From NCBI RefSeq assembly GCF_943192905.1, contig NZ_CALPCC010000009.1:1-64000 (forward strand): DNA of 64,000 bases, in the 5' to 3' direction. How positions within the stretch are numbered: position 1 is the first letter of the stretch; every line of letters begins with the position of its first letter. The stretch comes from Adlercreutzia murintestinalis. GTDB taxonomy: Bacteria > Actinomycetota > Coriobacteriia > Coriobacteriales > Eggerthellaceae. Below the pieces are notes generated by a model. The model was not told where the DNA came from and ran no database searches. It saw only the letters and a program-made list of their open reading frames with translations. Shown in pieces: positions 1-9,328 of this stretch. A program made the translations under genes and the position numbers.

Positions 1-60
1 TAAGCCCCGCATCGCCGATGGTACTGCGGCGTCAGGCCGCGGGAGAGCAGGACGTTCCGC
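1..60 (+). rRNA. rrf: 5S ribosomal RNA, 3' part
   Basis: The first bases carry the conserved 3' half of bacterial 5S rRNA: TAAGCCCC, then GCCGATGGTACTGC, then GGGAGAGCAGGACG. The 5' half lies before the window, so this is the end of an rRNA operon running in + direction. The exact 3' end is estimated from the length of known 5S genes. A hairpin (79-100) and a strong terminator (146-169) follow. Confidence 0.85.
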
Positions 61-145
61 TCGCGCAGGGTGCTTTTGCATTCCCGGAGAAGAGGGAATG
101 TAGTACACTATCGTGCGATCGATTCTGATGCACTATTGAATTATC

Positions 146-169
146 AAGCCGCTTGCGAGCGGCTTTTTT
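146..169 (+). terminator. Rho-independent terminator of the rRNA operon
   Basis: A perfect 8-bp stem AAGCCGCT / AGCGGCTT with loop TGCG is followed directly by a T run. It lies about 85 bases after the 5S end and before the next promoter-like TATAAT (184-189), so it most likely ends the rRNA transcript. Confidence 0.85.
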
Positions 170-183
170 CATGCCTGATCGGG

Positions 184-189
184 TATAAT
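184..189 (+). promoter_or_regulatory. -10 element (TATAAT) before the HEAT-like gene
   Basis: A perfect TATAAT sits 38 bases upstream of the TTG start at 227. No convincing -35 is visible, since the expected position falls in the terminator stem. Confidence 0.4.
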
Positions 190-226
190 AAAAAGCTCAA
201 TCATTTTCAGTAGAGGAGTTGGAGCA

Positions 227-832
227 TTGAGCACGCGATCCGACGATATACGCGAACAAGCTGATAAAGCACTGCGCAATAAAAAGGAGCGCGAAGGGCT
301 GGTGAAGGCGCTGGAGGGATCTTCGCGGCTCTCTCGGCAGCAGTCCGCTGCGGCGCTGGCATTGGTGATCAAGGAGAAGCCGGAGTTGGGTGCTCCGTAT
401 ATCAGCAATATTATCGATGCTCTCAATCGGCCAGAGGCGCAAACGCGGTGGGAATGCCTTGATGCGTTGACCGAATTGGTTGCTCTTGACCCGCGCGGCT
501 GCGAGAAGGCGGTCGTGGGGGCAGAGACGGCGCTCTTCGATGAGGACAGCGGTCCGCTTCGGCTTTCGGCCATGCGGTTCCTGTGCCGCTTTGGCGCCAC
601 CACCGAGAACCGTAGCGAAAAAGTCTGGGGCCTGATCGATGAGGGTATCCAGTGCTATCACGGTGACGTTGAGTTCCAAGATATGCTGGTGGCAGTGATC
701 GACTTCTCTGCGGGCAAGCTTGCTCCTGGTGTCAAGGCAGAGCTGGCTGAGCGCATGTTGTTCGATGCCGAGAATGGCAAGGGAATGCTGAAAAAGCGCG
801 CCATGCAGATCCAGGAGAATCTGAAGAAGTAG
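227..832 (+). CDS. HEAT-like repeat protein, function unknown
   Basis: The 201-residue product is soluble and almost wholly helical. Helical pairs of 35-40 residues recur, as in ALALVIKEKPELGAPYISNI, ALTELVALDPRGCEKAV and SAMRFLCRFGATTEN, the look of a HEAT/ARM-like scaffold. No catalytic motif, signal peptide or membrane segment is visible. The start is TTG at 227, chosen because a purine-rich AGAGGAGTTGGAG lies just upstream and no ATG is near. It is followed by the separate isocitrate dehydrogenase gene after about 70 bases. HEAT-like proteins usually bind partners, but no partner is indicated here; the family assignment is by pattern only. Confidence 0.75.
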   Translation: MSTRSDDIREQADKALRNKKEREGLVKALEGSSRLSRQQSAAALALVIKEKPELGAPYISNIIDALNRPEAQTRWECLDALTELVALDPRGCEKAVVGAETALFDEDSGPLRLSAMRFLCRFGATTENRSEKVWGLIDEGIQCYHGDVEFQDMLVAVIDFSAGKLAPGVKAELAERMLFDAENGKGMLKKRAMQIQENLKK

Positions 833-902
833 CGATGGAGGGCAGCTGAAACTGCCCTTTCGGTAGCGGAGCCCACAAAGGGGTTGCGCAGAGGGAGGTG
901 TC

Positions 903-1988
903 ATGCGGCATACGGTGACCCTGATACCGGGGGATGGCATAGGATTAGAGACGTCGGCTGCCATGCAGCGCGTAGTGGCAGCGAGCGGTGCGCAGATCGA
1001 GTGGGAGATGGCTCAGGCGGGTGCGGCGTGCATCGAGAGATATGGCTCTCCGCTGCCCGAGGAAACCATTGAGGCAGTGCGTCAGACGAAGGTGGCCATC
1101 AAGGGGCCGTGCACGACACCGGTGGGCACGGGCTTTCGTAGTGTGAACGTGGCATTGCGTAAGACGCTCGATCTGTACGTCAATTTGCGGCCCGTAATGA
1201 GCATTCCTGGCGCCGGTGGTCGTTATGACGACGTCGATCTGGTGATCGTTCGTGAGAACACCGAAGATTTGTATGCGGGTATTGAGTTTGAAGAAGGGTC
1301 TTCTGCTGCCCGCGAACTCATTCGCTTTATCGATGAACATGGGCAGGGCACCATTCGTCCTGATTCGGGCATTTCCATCAAGCCCATTTCAGTAACCGCA
1401 ACACGCAATATCGTAGAGTTCGCGTTCGACTATGCGGCAAAACAAGGTCGTCATAAGGTAACCGCTGCGCACAAGGCCAACATCATGAAGCACTCTGACG
1501 GGTTGTTCTTACGCGTGGCGCGCGAGGTGGCGGCCGAGCATGCGGATATCGAGTTCGACGATAAGATCATCGATGCGTTCTGCATGAACATGGTGATGGA
1601 TCCCTCGCAGTTCGATGTGATCGTGTTTCCGAATCTGTATGGAGATATAGCAAGCGATTTGGCGGCGGGGCTCGTGGGCGGCCTTGGTCTGGCACCGGGG
1701 GCGAACATCGGTCATGAATACGCCGTGTTCGAGGCGGTGCATGGGAGCGCACCCGATATCGCAGGCAAAGACTTAGCGAACCCGACAGCGCAGATACTGA
1801 GCGCTGCCATGATGCTGGATCACTTGGGCGAGCATGCATGCGCGGAGCGTATTCGTGCGGGCGTGCGGGCTGTGTATGCTGAGGGTACGCATCTGACAGG
1901 AGATATCCGTCGCGCGGATCGAACGACCGAGCCTGCCACGTGCACAGGCTTTACGCAGGAGTTGGTGCGCACGATAGAGCAGCTGTGA
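903..1988 (+). CDS. icd: Isocitrate dehydrogenase, NAD-type
   Basis: This 361-residue enzyme belongs to the isocitrate/isopropylmalate dehydrogenase family, which oxidises and decarboxylates isocitrate to 2-oxoglutarate in the cytoplasm. The substrate loop GTGFRSVNVALRKTLDLY has the Ser and Asn typical of isocitrate rather than isopropylmalate enzymes. The divalent-metal Asp residues lie in the DKIIDAFCMNMV and NLYGDIASD regions. The coenzyme loop reads HGSAPDIAGK; Asp-Ile in place of the Lys-Tyr of NADP enzymes points to NAD+. The RBS is GAGGGAGG before ATG 903. Aconitase follows after about 270 bases, and citrate synthase lies at 16.2 kb. Homoisocitrate dehydrogenase is a less likely alternative. 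Confidence 0.88.
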   Translation: MRHTVTLIPGDGIGLETSAAMQRVVAASGAQIEWEMAQAGAACIERYGSPLPEETIEAVRQTKVAIKGPCTTPVGTGFRSVNVALRKTLDLYVNLRPVMSIPGAGGRYDDVDLVIVRENTEDLYAGIEFEEGSSAARELIRFIDEHGQGTIRPDSGISIKPISVTATRNIVEFAFDYAAKQGRHKVTAAHKANIMKHSDGLFLRVAREVAAEHADIEFDDKIIDAFCMNMVMDPSQFDVIVFPNLYGDIASDLAAGLVGGLGLAPGANIGHEYAVFEAVHGSAPDIAGKDLANPTAQILSAAMMLDHLGEHACAERIRAGVRAVYAEGTHLTGDIRRADRTTEPATCTGFTQELVRTIEQL

Positions 1989-2259
1989 GAGCTCATACCG
2001 GAGCTATTCGAGAGAATACTCTTTTGGCGCAAGGCTGCCTCGAAAAGGCAGCAAGAGGCTTCTCGAGCGGGCCTTTATCCCAAAAGGCAGGAAAGAGGCG
2101 AAGCGAACGCGGCATGTGCAAGGAAGAGCGTCATGATTCACGTGTTCTTGTCCGTTCGATGCCTCGTTGTACCACATGAGGGCTGATTTCGAGAAAAAAA
2201 GGGAAAGCGATGCGGAACGTCCACGTGGGCATGAGTAAAGGGAAGAGGAGCAGCGGGCA

Positions 2260-4920
2260 ATGGCGAAGAAGTACCAAGCAGAGTTGAAGGTAGGCGAGCA
2301 GCAGTATCGTTACTATCCCGTGAGTGCGATCGAAGGGGCGGATAAGCTGCCGTTCAGCTTGAAAGTGGTGCTGGAGAACGTGCTGCGTAACGCATGCAGC
2401 GACGAGGACGCTACGGCGATGGCGAATAGCATCGTGTGTGCGGGTGCAGCAGGCCAGGTGGGTGATGAGATCGAGTTCGGCCCGGCGCGCGTGCTCTTCC
2501 AGGATTTCACCGGCGTGCCCGTGTTCGTTGATCTGGCGGTGATGCGCGAGGCGTGCGCGGATCTGGGCGGTGATCCGAAGCGGATCAACCCGCAGATACC
2601 GTGCGATCTGGTCATCGACCATTCGGTGATAGCAGATGCAGCTGGGTGCGCTGGCTGCATGGACGAGAATACGAGGTTGGAGTTCGAGCGTAACGCAGAG
2701 CGCTACGAATTCCTCAAGTGGGCGCAGGCATCGTTTGAGAATGTGCGCATCGTGCCGCCCGGTCAGGGCATCTGCCACCAGCTCAACATCGAAGAATTCG
2801 CCAGCGTGGTGATGACCGACAGCGACGATGGAGAGACTCCTGCGGCTTACTTTGATACGCTCGTAGGCACCGACAGTCACACGCCCACGGCAAACGGTAT
2901 CGGTGTGCTGGGCTGGGGCGTGGGTGGAATTGAGGCTGAGGCGGCTGCGTTGGGGCAGCCCATCACTACGCTGGTGCCGCAGGTGATCGGCGTGCATATG
3001 ACCGGTGAGCTGACGCCAGGCGTGATGGCTATGGATGTGGCGCTCACGTTTGCACGTCTGCTGCGCGAGAAAGGCGTGGTGGGGCGCTTCGTGGAGTGCT
3101 TCGGCGCAGGCGTGAGCGCACTCTCAGCGCAGCAGCGTGCGTGCATCTCGAATATGACGCCCGAGTATGGCAGCACCTGCACGCTGTTCCCCGTTGATGA
3201 GCGCACGATCGATTTCTTGCGCATGACCGGGCGCAGCGATGAGCAGATAGCGCTCGTGCAGGCATATGCGCAGGCTCAGGGCTACTGGAATACGGCCGAT
3301 GCTGCGGGACGTGCGTATGCGGAGGTCATTGAATTCGACCTGTCAGGCGTGCAGCCGTCCCTTGCGGGACCAAGCCGCCCGCACGACCGCATCAATCTGA
3401 AAGATGCCGGTGCGCGTTTCGCGGAGATCTGCGATGAGCGCGGATTGGACAACACGAAGACGGTTCCGGTGCAGATCGGTGGGCAGACCTACGAGCTGGG
3501 CAACGGCGCCATTGCCATTGCGGCGGTAACCAGTTGCACGACGGCCACCGATCCGGCCATGATGCTGCAAGCTGGCTTGCTGGCGCGCAATGCTGCAGCG
3601 CGCGGGCTCGCGCCTGCGCCATGGGTGAAGACGATCCTGGCGCCGGGAAGCCATGCGACCGAGTTGCTGCTCGAGCGCGCAGGCTTGCTTCCGGCCTTGC
3701 AGAAGCTGGGCTTTTATACGTGCGGGTTCGGATGTATGAGCTGCATCGGCAACAGCGGCCCCCTTCTTGATGCGCTGCATGACATTGCTGACGATATTGA
3801 ACTGGCGAGCGTGCTTTCAGGCAACCGCAATTTTGAAGGCAGGATATCGCCCGATGTATCGCAGAATTATCTGACCACTCCCGCCCATGTGATCGCGTGG
3901 GCGCTGGCGGGCACCATGGATTTCGCGCCTGAGACCGATCTGTTGGGCATGGATGCGAACGGTCAACCGGTATATCTGCGTGATATCGAGCCCGATCAGG
4001 CCGAGCTCGATGCGCTCGTTGCCGCATACGTGAGTGCTGATCTTTACCGGTGCGGCGCCGAGGGGCTGTATGAGGGGGATGCGGCCTGGCAGGACTTGGC
4101 CGCTCAGCCCAGTGACACGTTCGCGTGGGATACAGAGTCTACCTACGTGCGTCGTCCTCCCTATTTCGACGGGATGACCAAGGACGCGCCCGGCGCGCTT
4201 CCGATCGAAGATGCGGTGGTATTGGCGCTGTTGGGCGACTTCATCACGACCGATCATATCTCGCCTGCTGGCGCTATCGCCTCCGATTCACCTGCGGCGG
4301 ATCATCTGCGCGAGCAGGGTATCGCCGAAGCCGACTTCAACACCTATGGCAGTCGCCGTGGCAATCATGAGGTGATGATGCGCGGGACGTTCGCCAATGT
4401 GAAATTGACGAATCAGCTTGCCGAAGGACGGCGAGGCGGATGGACGCATGACCATCTCAGCGATGATGCATCCACGATCTTTGCGGCGTCACAGCACTAT
4501 GAGCAAGAGCAGGTGCCTGCACTAGTGCTTGCGGGCAAAATGTATGGTAGCGGTTCTTCGCGCGACTGGGCGGCGAAGGGCCCGCTGTTGCTCGGCGTGC
4601 GCGCGGCTCTTGCGGAGAGCTTCGAGCGCATTCATCGGAGCAACCTGATCGGCATGGGCATCCTTCCGCTTCAGTTCCTAGAAGGTCAGAGCGTGCGATC
4701 GTTGGGTCTTGACGGCACTGAGCGGTATACCATCGAACAGCTCAGCTTCACTGACGGTGTGCCCGACGATCGTGTGGCGGTGGTGCGGGCGCAACGAGCC
4801 GACGGTACCACCGTTGAGTTCGAGGCGGTGGTGCGCATCGATACACCGACCGAGGGCAGATACTACGAGAATGGCGGAATCCTGCAATACGTACTGCGGG
4901 GTTTGGCGAATAGCGAATAG
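2260..4920 (+). CDS. acnA: Aconitate hydratase (AcnA type)
   Basis: The 886-residue protein has the length and domain order of AcnA/IRP1-type aconitases, which interconvert citrate and isocitrate through a [4Fe-4S] cluster. Three cluster cysteines are visible: one in VTSCTTATDP (about residue 427) and two in GCMSCIGNSG (about residues 493-496). Active-site stretches DSHTPTANG (about 207) and YGSGSSRDWAAKGP (about 763) are intact. The start ATG 2260 follows AGAGGAGCAG. The 270-base gap before it contains a hairpin at 2034-2052 (GCTGCCT/AGGCAGC) without a T run. It works between citrate synthase and isocitrate dehydrogenase. The 13-base gap to the next gene suggests cotranscription. Confidence 0.95.
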   Translation: MAKKYQAELKVGEQQYRYYPVSAIEGADKLPFSLKVVLENVLRNACSDEDATAMANSIVCAGAAGQVGDEIEFGPARVLFQDFTGVPVFVDLAVMREACADLGGDPKRINPQIPCDLVIDHSVIADAAGCAGCMDENTRLEFERNAERYEFLKWAQASFENVRIVPPGQGICHQLNIEEFASVVMTDSDDGETPAAYFDTLVGTDSHTPTANGIGVLGWGVGGIEAEAAALGQPITTLVPQVIGVHMTGELTPGVMAMDVALTFARLLREKGVVGRFVECFGAGVSALSAQQRACISNMTPEYGSTCTLFPVDERTIDFLRMTGRSDEQIALVQAYAQAQGYWNTADAAGRAYAEVIEFDLSGVQPSLAGPSRPHDRINLKDAGARFAEICDERGLDNTKTVPVQIGGQTYELGNGAIAIAAVTSCTTATDPAMMLQAGLLARNAAARGLAPAPWVKTILAPGSHATELLLERAGLLPALQKLGFYTCGFGCMSCIGNSGPLLDALHDIADDIELASVLSGNRNFEGRISPDVSQNYLTTPAHVIAWALAGTMDFAPETDLLGMDANGQPVYLRDIEPDQAELDALVAAYVSADLYRCGAEGLYEGDAAWQDLAAQPSDTFAWDTESTYVRRPPYFDGMTKDAPGALPIEDAVVLALLGDFITTDHISPAGAIASDSPAADHLREQGIAEADFNTYGSRRGNHEVMMRGTFANVKLTNQLAEGRRGGWTHDHLSDDASTIFAASQHYEQEQVPALVLAGKMYGSGSSRDWAAKGPLLLGVRAALAESFERIHRSNLIGMGILPLQFLEGQSVRSLGLDGTERYTIEQLSFTDGVPDDRVAVVRAQRADGTTVEFEAVVRIDTPTEGRYYENGGILQYVLRGLANSE

Positions 4921-4933
4921 CTAGGAGAGATAC

Positions 4934-6877
4934 ATGGCTAAATCTGGATTGGATTCATTGCTTGAAGCGCTGCGGGCCAGCGGTATGGATACCGATGGCA
5001 TGGGCGGCGGCGCTACTGCGGAAGGCGCGGGTTCGACGAGTGGTGGCGAACGGGCGCAGGGTAGCAGCAGCAGGAACGGTAGCGGCAAGGGCGAAACGCC
5101 GCATCTTGACCTTTCGTTCCTTGATAACATGAAAGGCCCTTCCAGCAAGAAGGGATGGATCATCCTCGCGGTCGTGGCAGTGCTGGTTCTCGCTGCGCTG
5201 TACTGGTGGTTCCATCCGCCCATCAGCATCAATTCGGTTGATCTTTGGATGCTGGTCGGTCTGGTATGCGTGTTGGGCATCGTAGTGCTTTTGGGGCGCA
5301 AGCGTGCCTACGAGAGCGGCGTTGGTAAGGCAGAGAAGAGCCCTTCGGGTGCCAAGCGGATGAAGATGTTGATGATCATCCCTGGCGCCATCATCGCGGT
5401 GGGGCTGTTGGGCGCGCTTTTCAGCAACGCCATCATACCGGGCAATGCGGAGAAGTACTCGAACGTGCTCAAGACGGACACGCTCGAGTTCGCTGAGGAT
5501 ATTCAAGAGGCGAACTATTCCGAGATACCGGTGATCGATCGCAATTCCGCCATCTTGCTGGGCAATCGTGAGATGGGAACGATCCCTGAGTACGTGAGCC
5601 AGTTCGAGGTATCCGATCTGTACAGTCAGATCAACTTCAAAGGCGAACCGGTGCGCGTGAGCCCCTTGGGCTATGCTGACCTCTTCAAGTGGTTCACGAA
5701 TCGCGAGAGCGGCATTCCTGCATATTCGCTCGTGAATATGACCACGCAGGACTCCGAGATCGTTCGGTTGGGCGATAACCCCATCTACTACAGCCAAAGC
5801 GAGCCCTTGGCGCGCAATATCGATCGATACGTGCAGCTCAAGTACCCCTTCTACATCTTCGACGAGCTTTCTTTCGAGATCGATGAAGAGGGGCATGCGT
5901 GGTGGATCTGCCCGGTGCGCACCTACACGATCGGCCTGTTCGGCGGTTACACCATCAACCGGGTGGTGCTCTGCGATGCCACCACGGGCGAGTGCACCGA
6001 CTTGACGGTGGAAGAGGTGCCGCAGTGGGTGGACCGGGTGTATCCGGCCGAGCTGCTGATCGAGCAGTATAACTGGTACGGTTCCTATCACAACGGCTGG
6101 CTGAACAGCTTCTTGGGCCAGGAAGGCGTGGTGCGCACTACGCCGGGCACCGATGGCGCGGTTGGGTATAACTACATCGCCAAAGATGATGACGTGTGGG
6201 TCTACACGGGCGTTACGAGCGCGACCGCTGATGACTCCATCATCGGTTTCGTGCTCGTGAACCAGCGCACCCAGGAAGCGCACTTCTACAGTGTAGCGGG
6301 AGCCACCGAGAGCTCGGCCATGCAGTCGGCTGAGGGACAGGTGCAAAACCTGCGCTATACCGCCACGTTCCCGCTGCTCATCAATGTGGCCAATCAGCCA
6401 ACGTACTTCATGGCGCTCAAGGACGGCGCTGGACTGGTGAAGAAGTTCGCAATGGTAGATATTCAGCGCTACCAAAACGTTGCAGTGGGTGACACGGTCG
6501 CCGAGACGCAGACCGCCTACGAGGCGCTGTTGGCAACGAATGGGGTCGTGACCGATGCGGCTGACTTGACGGACGTTGACCAGGTGTCTGGTCGCATTAC
6601 GAAGATGGCCCAGGCGGTCGTGGATGGCAATAGTCACTTCTACGTGACCATCGAGGGTCGCGATGAGCTGTTCGATTTTGGGTTGCCCGGATTGCTGGAG
6701 ATCATCAAATATGATGTGGGCGACTCCATCACATTCACGTTCTTGAGCACGGAAGGCCAGGCCAACGTGTATTCCATCGTGGGACCCGATGGGGTGGTGA
6801 CCGCAACGGGCGAGAATGATGCCGAGGGCGACGAGGTGGATGCCGAGGCTGTTGCTGACGCTGCGCAGCCGGTGTAG
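4934..6877 (+). CDS. Membrane protein with large soluble domain, unrecognised
   Basis: The 647-residue protein starts with about 70 polar, glycine/serine-rich residues. Three hydrophobic helices follow: about residues 73-93 (WIILAVVAVLVLAALYWW), 98-118 and 143-165. The remaining 480 residues form one large soluble, probably extracytoplasmic, domain rich in Tyr, Asp and Trp (for example ISFKGEP-like and PVRTYTIGLFGGYTINRVV stretches). The tail is acidic (GENDAEGDEVDAEAVADAA). It begins 14 bases after acnA, with AGGAGAG as RBS. I do not recognise the family; the place before murC would suit a cell-envelope role, but that is only context. Confidence 0.8.
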   Translation: MAKSGLDSLLEALRASGMDTDGMGGGATAEGAGSTSGGERAQGSSSRNGSGKGETPHLDLSFLDNMKGPSSKKGWIILAVVAVLVLAALYWWFHPPISINSVDLWMLVGLVCVLGIVVLLGRKRAYESGVGKAEKSPSGAKRMKMLMIIPGAIIAVGLLGALFSNAIIPGNAEKYSNVLKTDTLEFAEDIQEANYSEIPVIDRNSAILLGNREMGTIPEYVSQFEVSDLYSQINFKGEPVRVSPLGYADLFKWFTNRESGIPAYSLVNMTTQDSEIVRLGDNPIYYSQSEPLARNIDRYVQLKYPFYIFDELSFEIDEEGHAWWICPVRTYTIGLFGGYTINRVVLCDATTGECTDLTVEEVPQWVDRVYPAELLIEQYNWYGSYHNGWLNSFLGQEGVVRTTPGTDGAVGYNYIAKDDDVWVYTGVTSATADDSIIGFVLVNQRTQEAHFYSVAGATESSAMQSAEGQVQNLRYTATFPLLINVANQPTYFMALKDGAGLVKKFAMVDIQRYQNVAVGDTVAETQTAYEALLATNGVVTDAADLTDVDQVSGRITKMAQAVVDGNSHFYVTIEGRDELFDFGLPGLLEIIKYDVGDSITFTFLSTEGQANVYSIVGPDGVVTATGENDAEGDEVDAEAVADAAQPV

Positions 6878-6882
6878 GCAAG

Positions 6883-6908
6883 ACGGGCGGGCCATATGAC
6901 CCGCCCGT
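6883..6908. terminator. Perfect inverted repeat after the 647-residue membrane protein gene
   Basis: The arms ACGGGCGGG and CCCGCCCGT (9 bp, all paired) flank loop CCATATGA five bases after the stop codon. There is no T run, so it may act as a stability hairpin or a factor-dependent stop rather than a classical terminator. A promoter-like TAAAAT lies at 6946-6951 before murC. Confidence 0.5.
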
Positions 6909-6999
6909 ACGATCCTGCGCGGAGACGTTCAGGGCACAACCTTGGTAAAATAGGGTTTTCAGAACATGGGAGAGACGCAACCGAAGGAGCCTGCTCGCA

Positions 7000-8400
7000 A
7001 TGCCGCATACGATCTCTGATACTTTGCATTTCATCGGCATTGGCGGTGTGGGCATGAGCGGCATCGCCAGTGTTGCGGTGGCTCAAGGCATGCGCGTCAG
7101 CGGATCGGATATGAAGGAGAGCCGCTATACGAAGCGTCTTGCTGAAGAGGGCGTCCAGGTGCACATCGGGCAGGCCGCCAGTCATATCCCTGAGGGAGAC
7201 CCGACCATCGTGGTGTCCACTGCCATTTTGGACAATAATCCTGAACTGCAAGAGGCGCATCGGCGCGGGCTGACCATCGTGCATCGCGCGCAGATGCTGG
7301 CTGCGCTCGGTCGCGACCTTACCACGCTGGCGGTTGCGGGCACGCATGGTAAAACGACCACGTCATCGATGCTGGCAAGCGTGCTTGACGCGATGGGCGA
7401 AGACCCGACGTTTCTGATCGGAGGTACGGTGCGCGCATACGGCACGAACGCGCATTCAGGAAACGGTGCCTACTATGTGGTCGAAGCGGACGAGTCGGAC
7501 AAGTCGTTTCGGTACTTGTCCCCAGCAGCGGCGATCGTGACCAATATCGAGCCTGACCATTTGGACCACTATGCCGATCTGGACGAGATCTATTATCAGT
7601 TCAGCGAATTCATGCGCTCGATCCCAGAAGGGGCGCCCCTGGTAGTGTGCGGCGATGATCCCCATCTGGTCGAGACGGCGCGGCAGAGTGCGGCCAATGT
7701 GGTCACCTACGGGCTCTCGGCTGACTGTGATGCGCGCGTGCTCGAATGGGAAAGCGCTGGGGTGGGCTCGACGTTCGCGGTGCAGCTGCCCAGTGGCGCT
7801 GTTGTGCGATCGCGCATCAAGCAGAATCCTGGCGTGCATAACGTTCTTGATGGCACTGCGGTGATCGCGTTGATCGATGCGCTCGGTCTTGATGTGGACG
7901 CTGCTGCTCAGGCACTGGGTGAATTCGCGGGCGTGAAGCGCCGTTTCGACCTGGTAGGGAGCGCGGCTGGCGTCACGGTGGTGGACGACTACGCGCATCA
8001 TCCCACCGAGATCGCCGCGACGGTACGGGCTGCGAAAGGACTCGATTTCGAGCGCGTGCACGTGCTCTTCCAGCCGCATCGCTATTCGCGCGCATCGTTG
8101 TTCACCGACGTGTTGGCAGATGAGTTCGGCGCTGCCTTCGACGAGGCCGATACGGTTACCTTCATGGACGTGTTCTCGGCAGGGGAAGCGCCGGTGCCCG
8201 GCATCACGGGAAAGACGTTCATGAATGTGGTGCTCGATCATGCAGGGCATCCGCCTCTCGAATACGTGCCGCGACGCATCAAGGTGGCTGAAGTGATGGC
8301 GCAGGCGGCAGCGTCAGGTGACCTGATCATAACGATGGGCGCAGGTGATGTGACCGAGATGGGTCCGCAGATATTGGCGCGCCTTGCGGAGCGGCAGTAA
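7000..8400 (+). CDS. murC: UDP-N-acetylmuramate--L-alanine ligase
   Basis: MurC joins L-alanine to UDP-N-acetylmuramic acid with ATP in cytoplasmic peptidoglycan synthesis. The 466-residue protein has the family's usual length and three domains: an N-terminal nucleotide-binding part with HFIGIGGVGMSGIA (about 10-23), the ATP-binding P-loop GTHGKTTTSSM (about 114-124), and the C-terminal domain containing VVDDYAHHPTEIAATV (about 327). The start ATG 7000 is preceded by AAGGAGCC. murB begins within the stop-codon region, so the two are translationally coupled, as in many dcw clusters. Confidence 0.96.
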   Translation: MPHTISDTLHFIGIGGVGMSGIASVAVAQGMRVSGSDMKESRYTKRLAEEGVQVHIGQAASHIPEGDPTIVVSTAILDNNPELQEAHRRGLTIVHRAQMLAALGRDLTTLAVAGTHGKTTTSSMLASVLDAMGEDPTFLIGGTVRAYGTNAHSGNGAYYVVEADESDKSFRYLSPAAAIVTNIEPDHLDHYADLDEIYYQFSEFMRSIPEGAPLVVCGDDPHLVETARQSAANVVTYGLSADCDARVLEWESAGVGSTFAVQLPSGAVVRSRIKQNPGVHNVLDGTAVIALIDALGLDVDAAAQALGEFAGVKRRFDLVGSAAGVTVVDDYAHHPTEIAATVRAAKGLDFERVHVLFQPHRYSRASLFTDVLADEFGAAFDEADTVTFMDVFSAGEAPVPGITGKTFMNVVLDHAGHPPLEYVPRRIKVAEVMAQAAASGDLIITMGAGDVTEMGPQILARLAERQ

Positions 8401-8401
8401 T

Positions 8402-9328
8402 TTGGCTGCGCACGCCAAGACCATAGAAGGGCTCTTGACGGACCCGGCATTTCAGGGAGAAGTGCGTGCACACGAACCCATGGCAGCGCATACGACCTAC
8501 CGCATCGGCGGACCGGCTCGCTGGTTCGTGCGCGCGGATTCCGTGTCAGCGCTGACGAGCGTGCTGGAAGCGTGTGTGCGGCAGCGCGTGAGTTGGGCTA
8601 TCGTCGGGCGTGGTTCCAATCTGCTCGTTTCCGACGATGGGTTCGACGGCGTGGTGATGACCCTTGGTCGCGATTTTCGTAGCTTCCGCATCGATGCGGA
8701 CGATCCAACGCGCATCATGGCAGGCGCAGGCGTGCTGCTCTCCGCCGTTGTTCAGGAATCCTTCAAGCGCTCACTAGCTGGTCTGGAGTTCGCAGTCGGT
8801 ACCCCTGGCAATATAGGTGGCGCGCTGCGTATGAACGCAGGGTCGGCGCAAGAATACATTGGAAGTCGCGTCGCCAGCGTGACGACGTACGTGCCGGGAA
8901 GCGATCTGCAGCGCCGGGCGGCCACCGATGTGCAATGGGGATATCGGCAGACTTCGTTCGCGCCCGATGAGGTGATCTTGGAATGCGAGTTGGTGTTGGA
9001 GGAAGCCGACCCCTTCTTCATTCGGGGGAAGATGGAGGCGAATCTCAAACGTCGACGCGCTTCCCAGCCGCTCGATCTGCCGAGCTGCGGCAGTGTGTTT
9101 CGCAATCCGCCAGGCGAGTCGGCGGCGCGCCTGATTGACCAGGCAGGGCTTAAGGGACTGCGCGCAGGGGGCGCTGAGGTGAGCACCAAGCACGCCAATT
9201 TTATCGTGAATACAGGAGGTGCGACGGCAGCTGATGTGCGCCGCTTGATCGATGACGTCCGACAACGTGTGATGGATGCCTATGGCACGCAACTTACGAC
9301 AGAAGTCCGGTTCCTCGGATTCAAATAG
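8402..9328 (+). CDS. murB: UDP-N-acetylenolpyruvoylglucosamine reductase
   Basis: MurB reduces UDP-GlcNAc-enolpyruvate to UDP-MurNAc with NADPH and FAD. FAD-binding features are YRIGGPARWFV, IVGRGSNLLVSDDGFDGVV and GTPGNIGGALRMNAG. The catalytic serine is in SCGSVFRNP, and the C-terminal domain shows GLRAGGAEVSTKHANFIVN. A frame upstream opens at TTG 8384, but TTG 8402, just after the murC stop and behind GGAGCGG, gives the more usual N-terminus (308 residues). The gene overlaps the start of ftsQ by about 50 bases, which suggests tight coupling. Confidence 0.94.
   Translation: MAAHAKTIEGLLTDPAFQGEVRAHEPMAAHTTYRIGGPARWFVRADSVSALTSVLEACVRQRVSWAIVGRGSNLLVSDDGFDGVVMTLGRDFRSFRIDADDPTRIMAGAGVLLSAVVQESFKRSLAGLEFAVGTPGNIGGALRMNAGSAQEYIGSRVASVTTYVPGSDLQRRAATDVQWGYRQTSFAPDEVILECELVLEEADPFFIRGKMEANLKRRRASQPLDLPSCGSVFRNPPGESAARLIDQAGLKGLRAGGAEVSTKHANFIVNTGGATAADVRRLIDDVRQRVMDAYGTQLTTEVRFLGFK

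Noticed and set aside
4955-6895. 646-codon minus-strand frame opposite the 647-residue membrane protein
   Set aside because: The translation has shadow composition (His, Arg, Leu), no RBS and no motif; the + strand frame has clear membrane helices.
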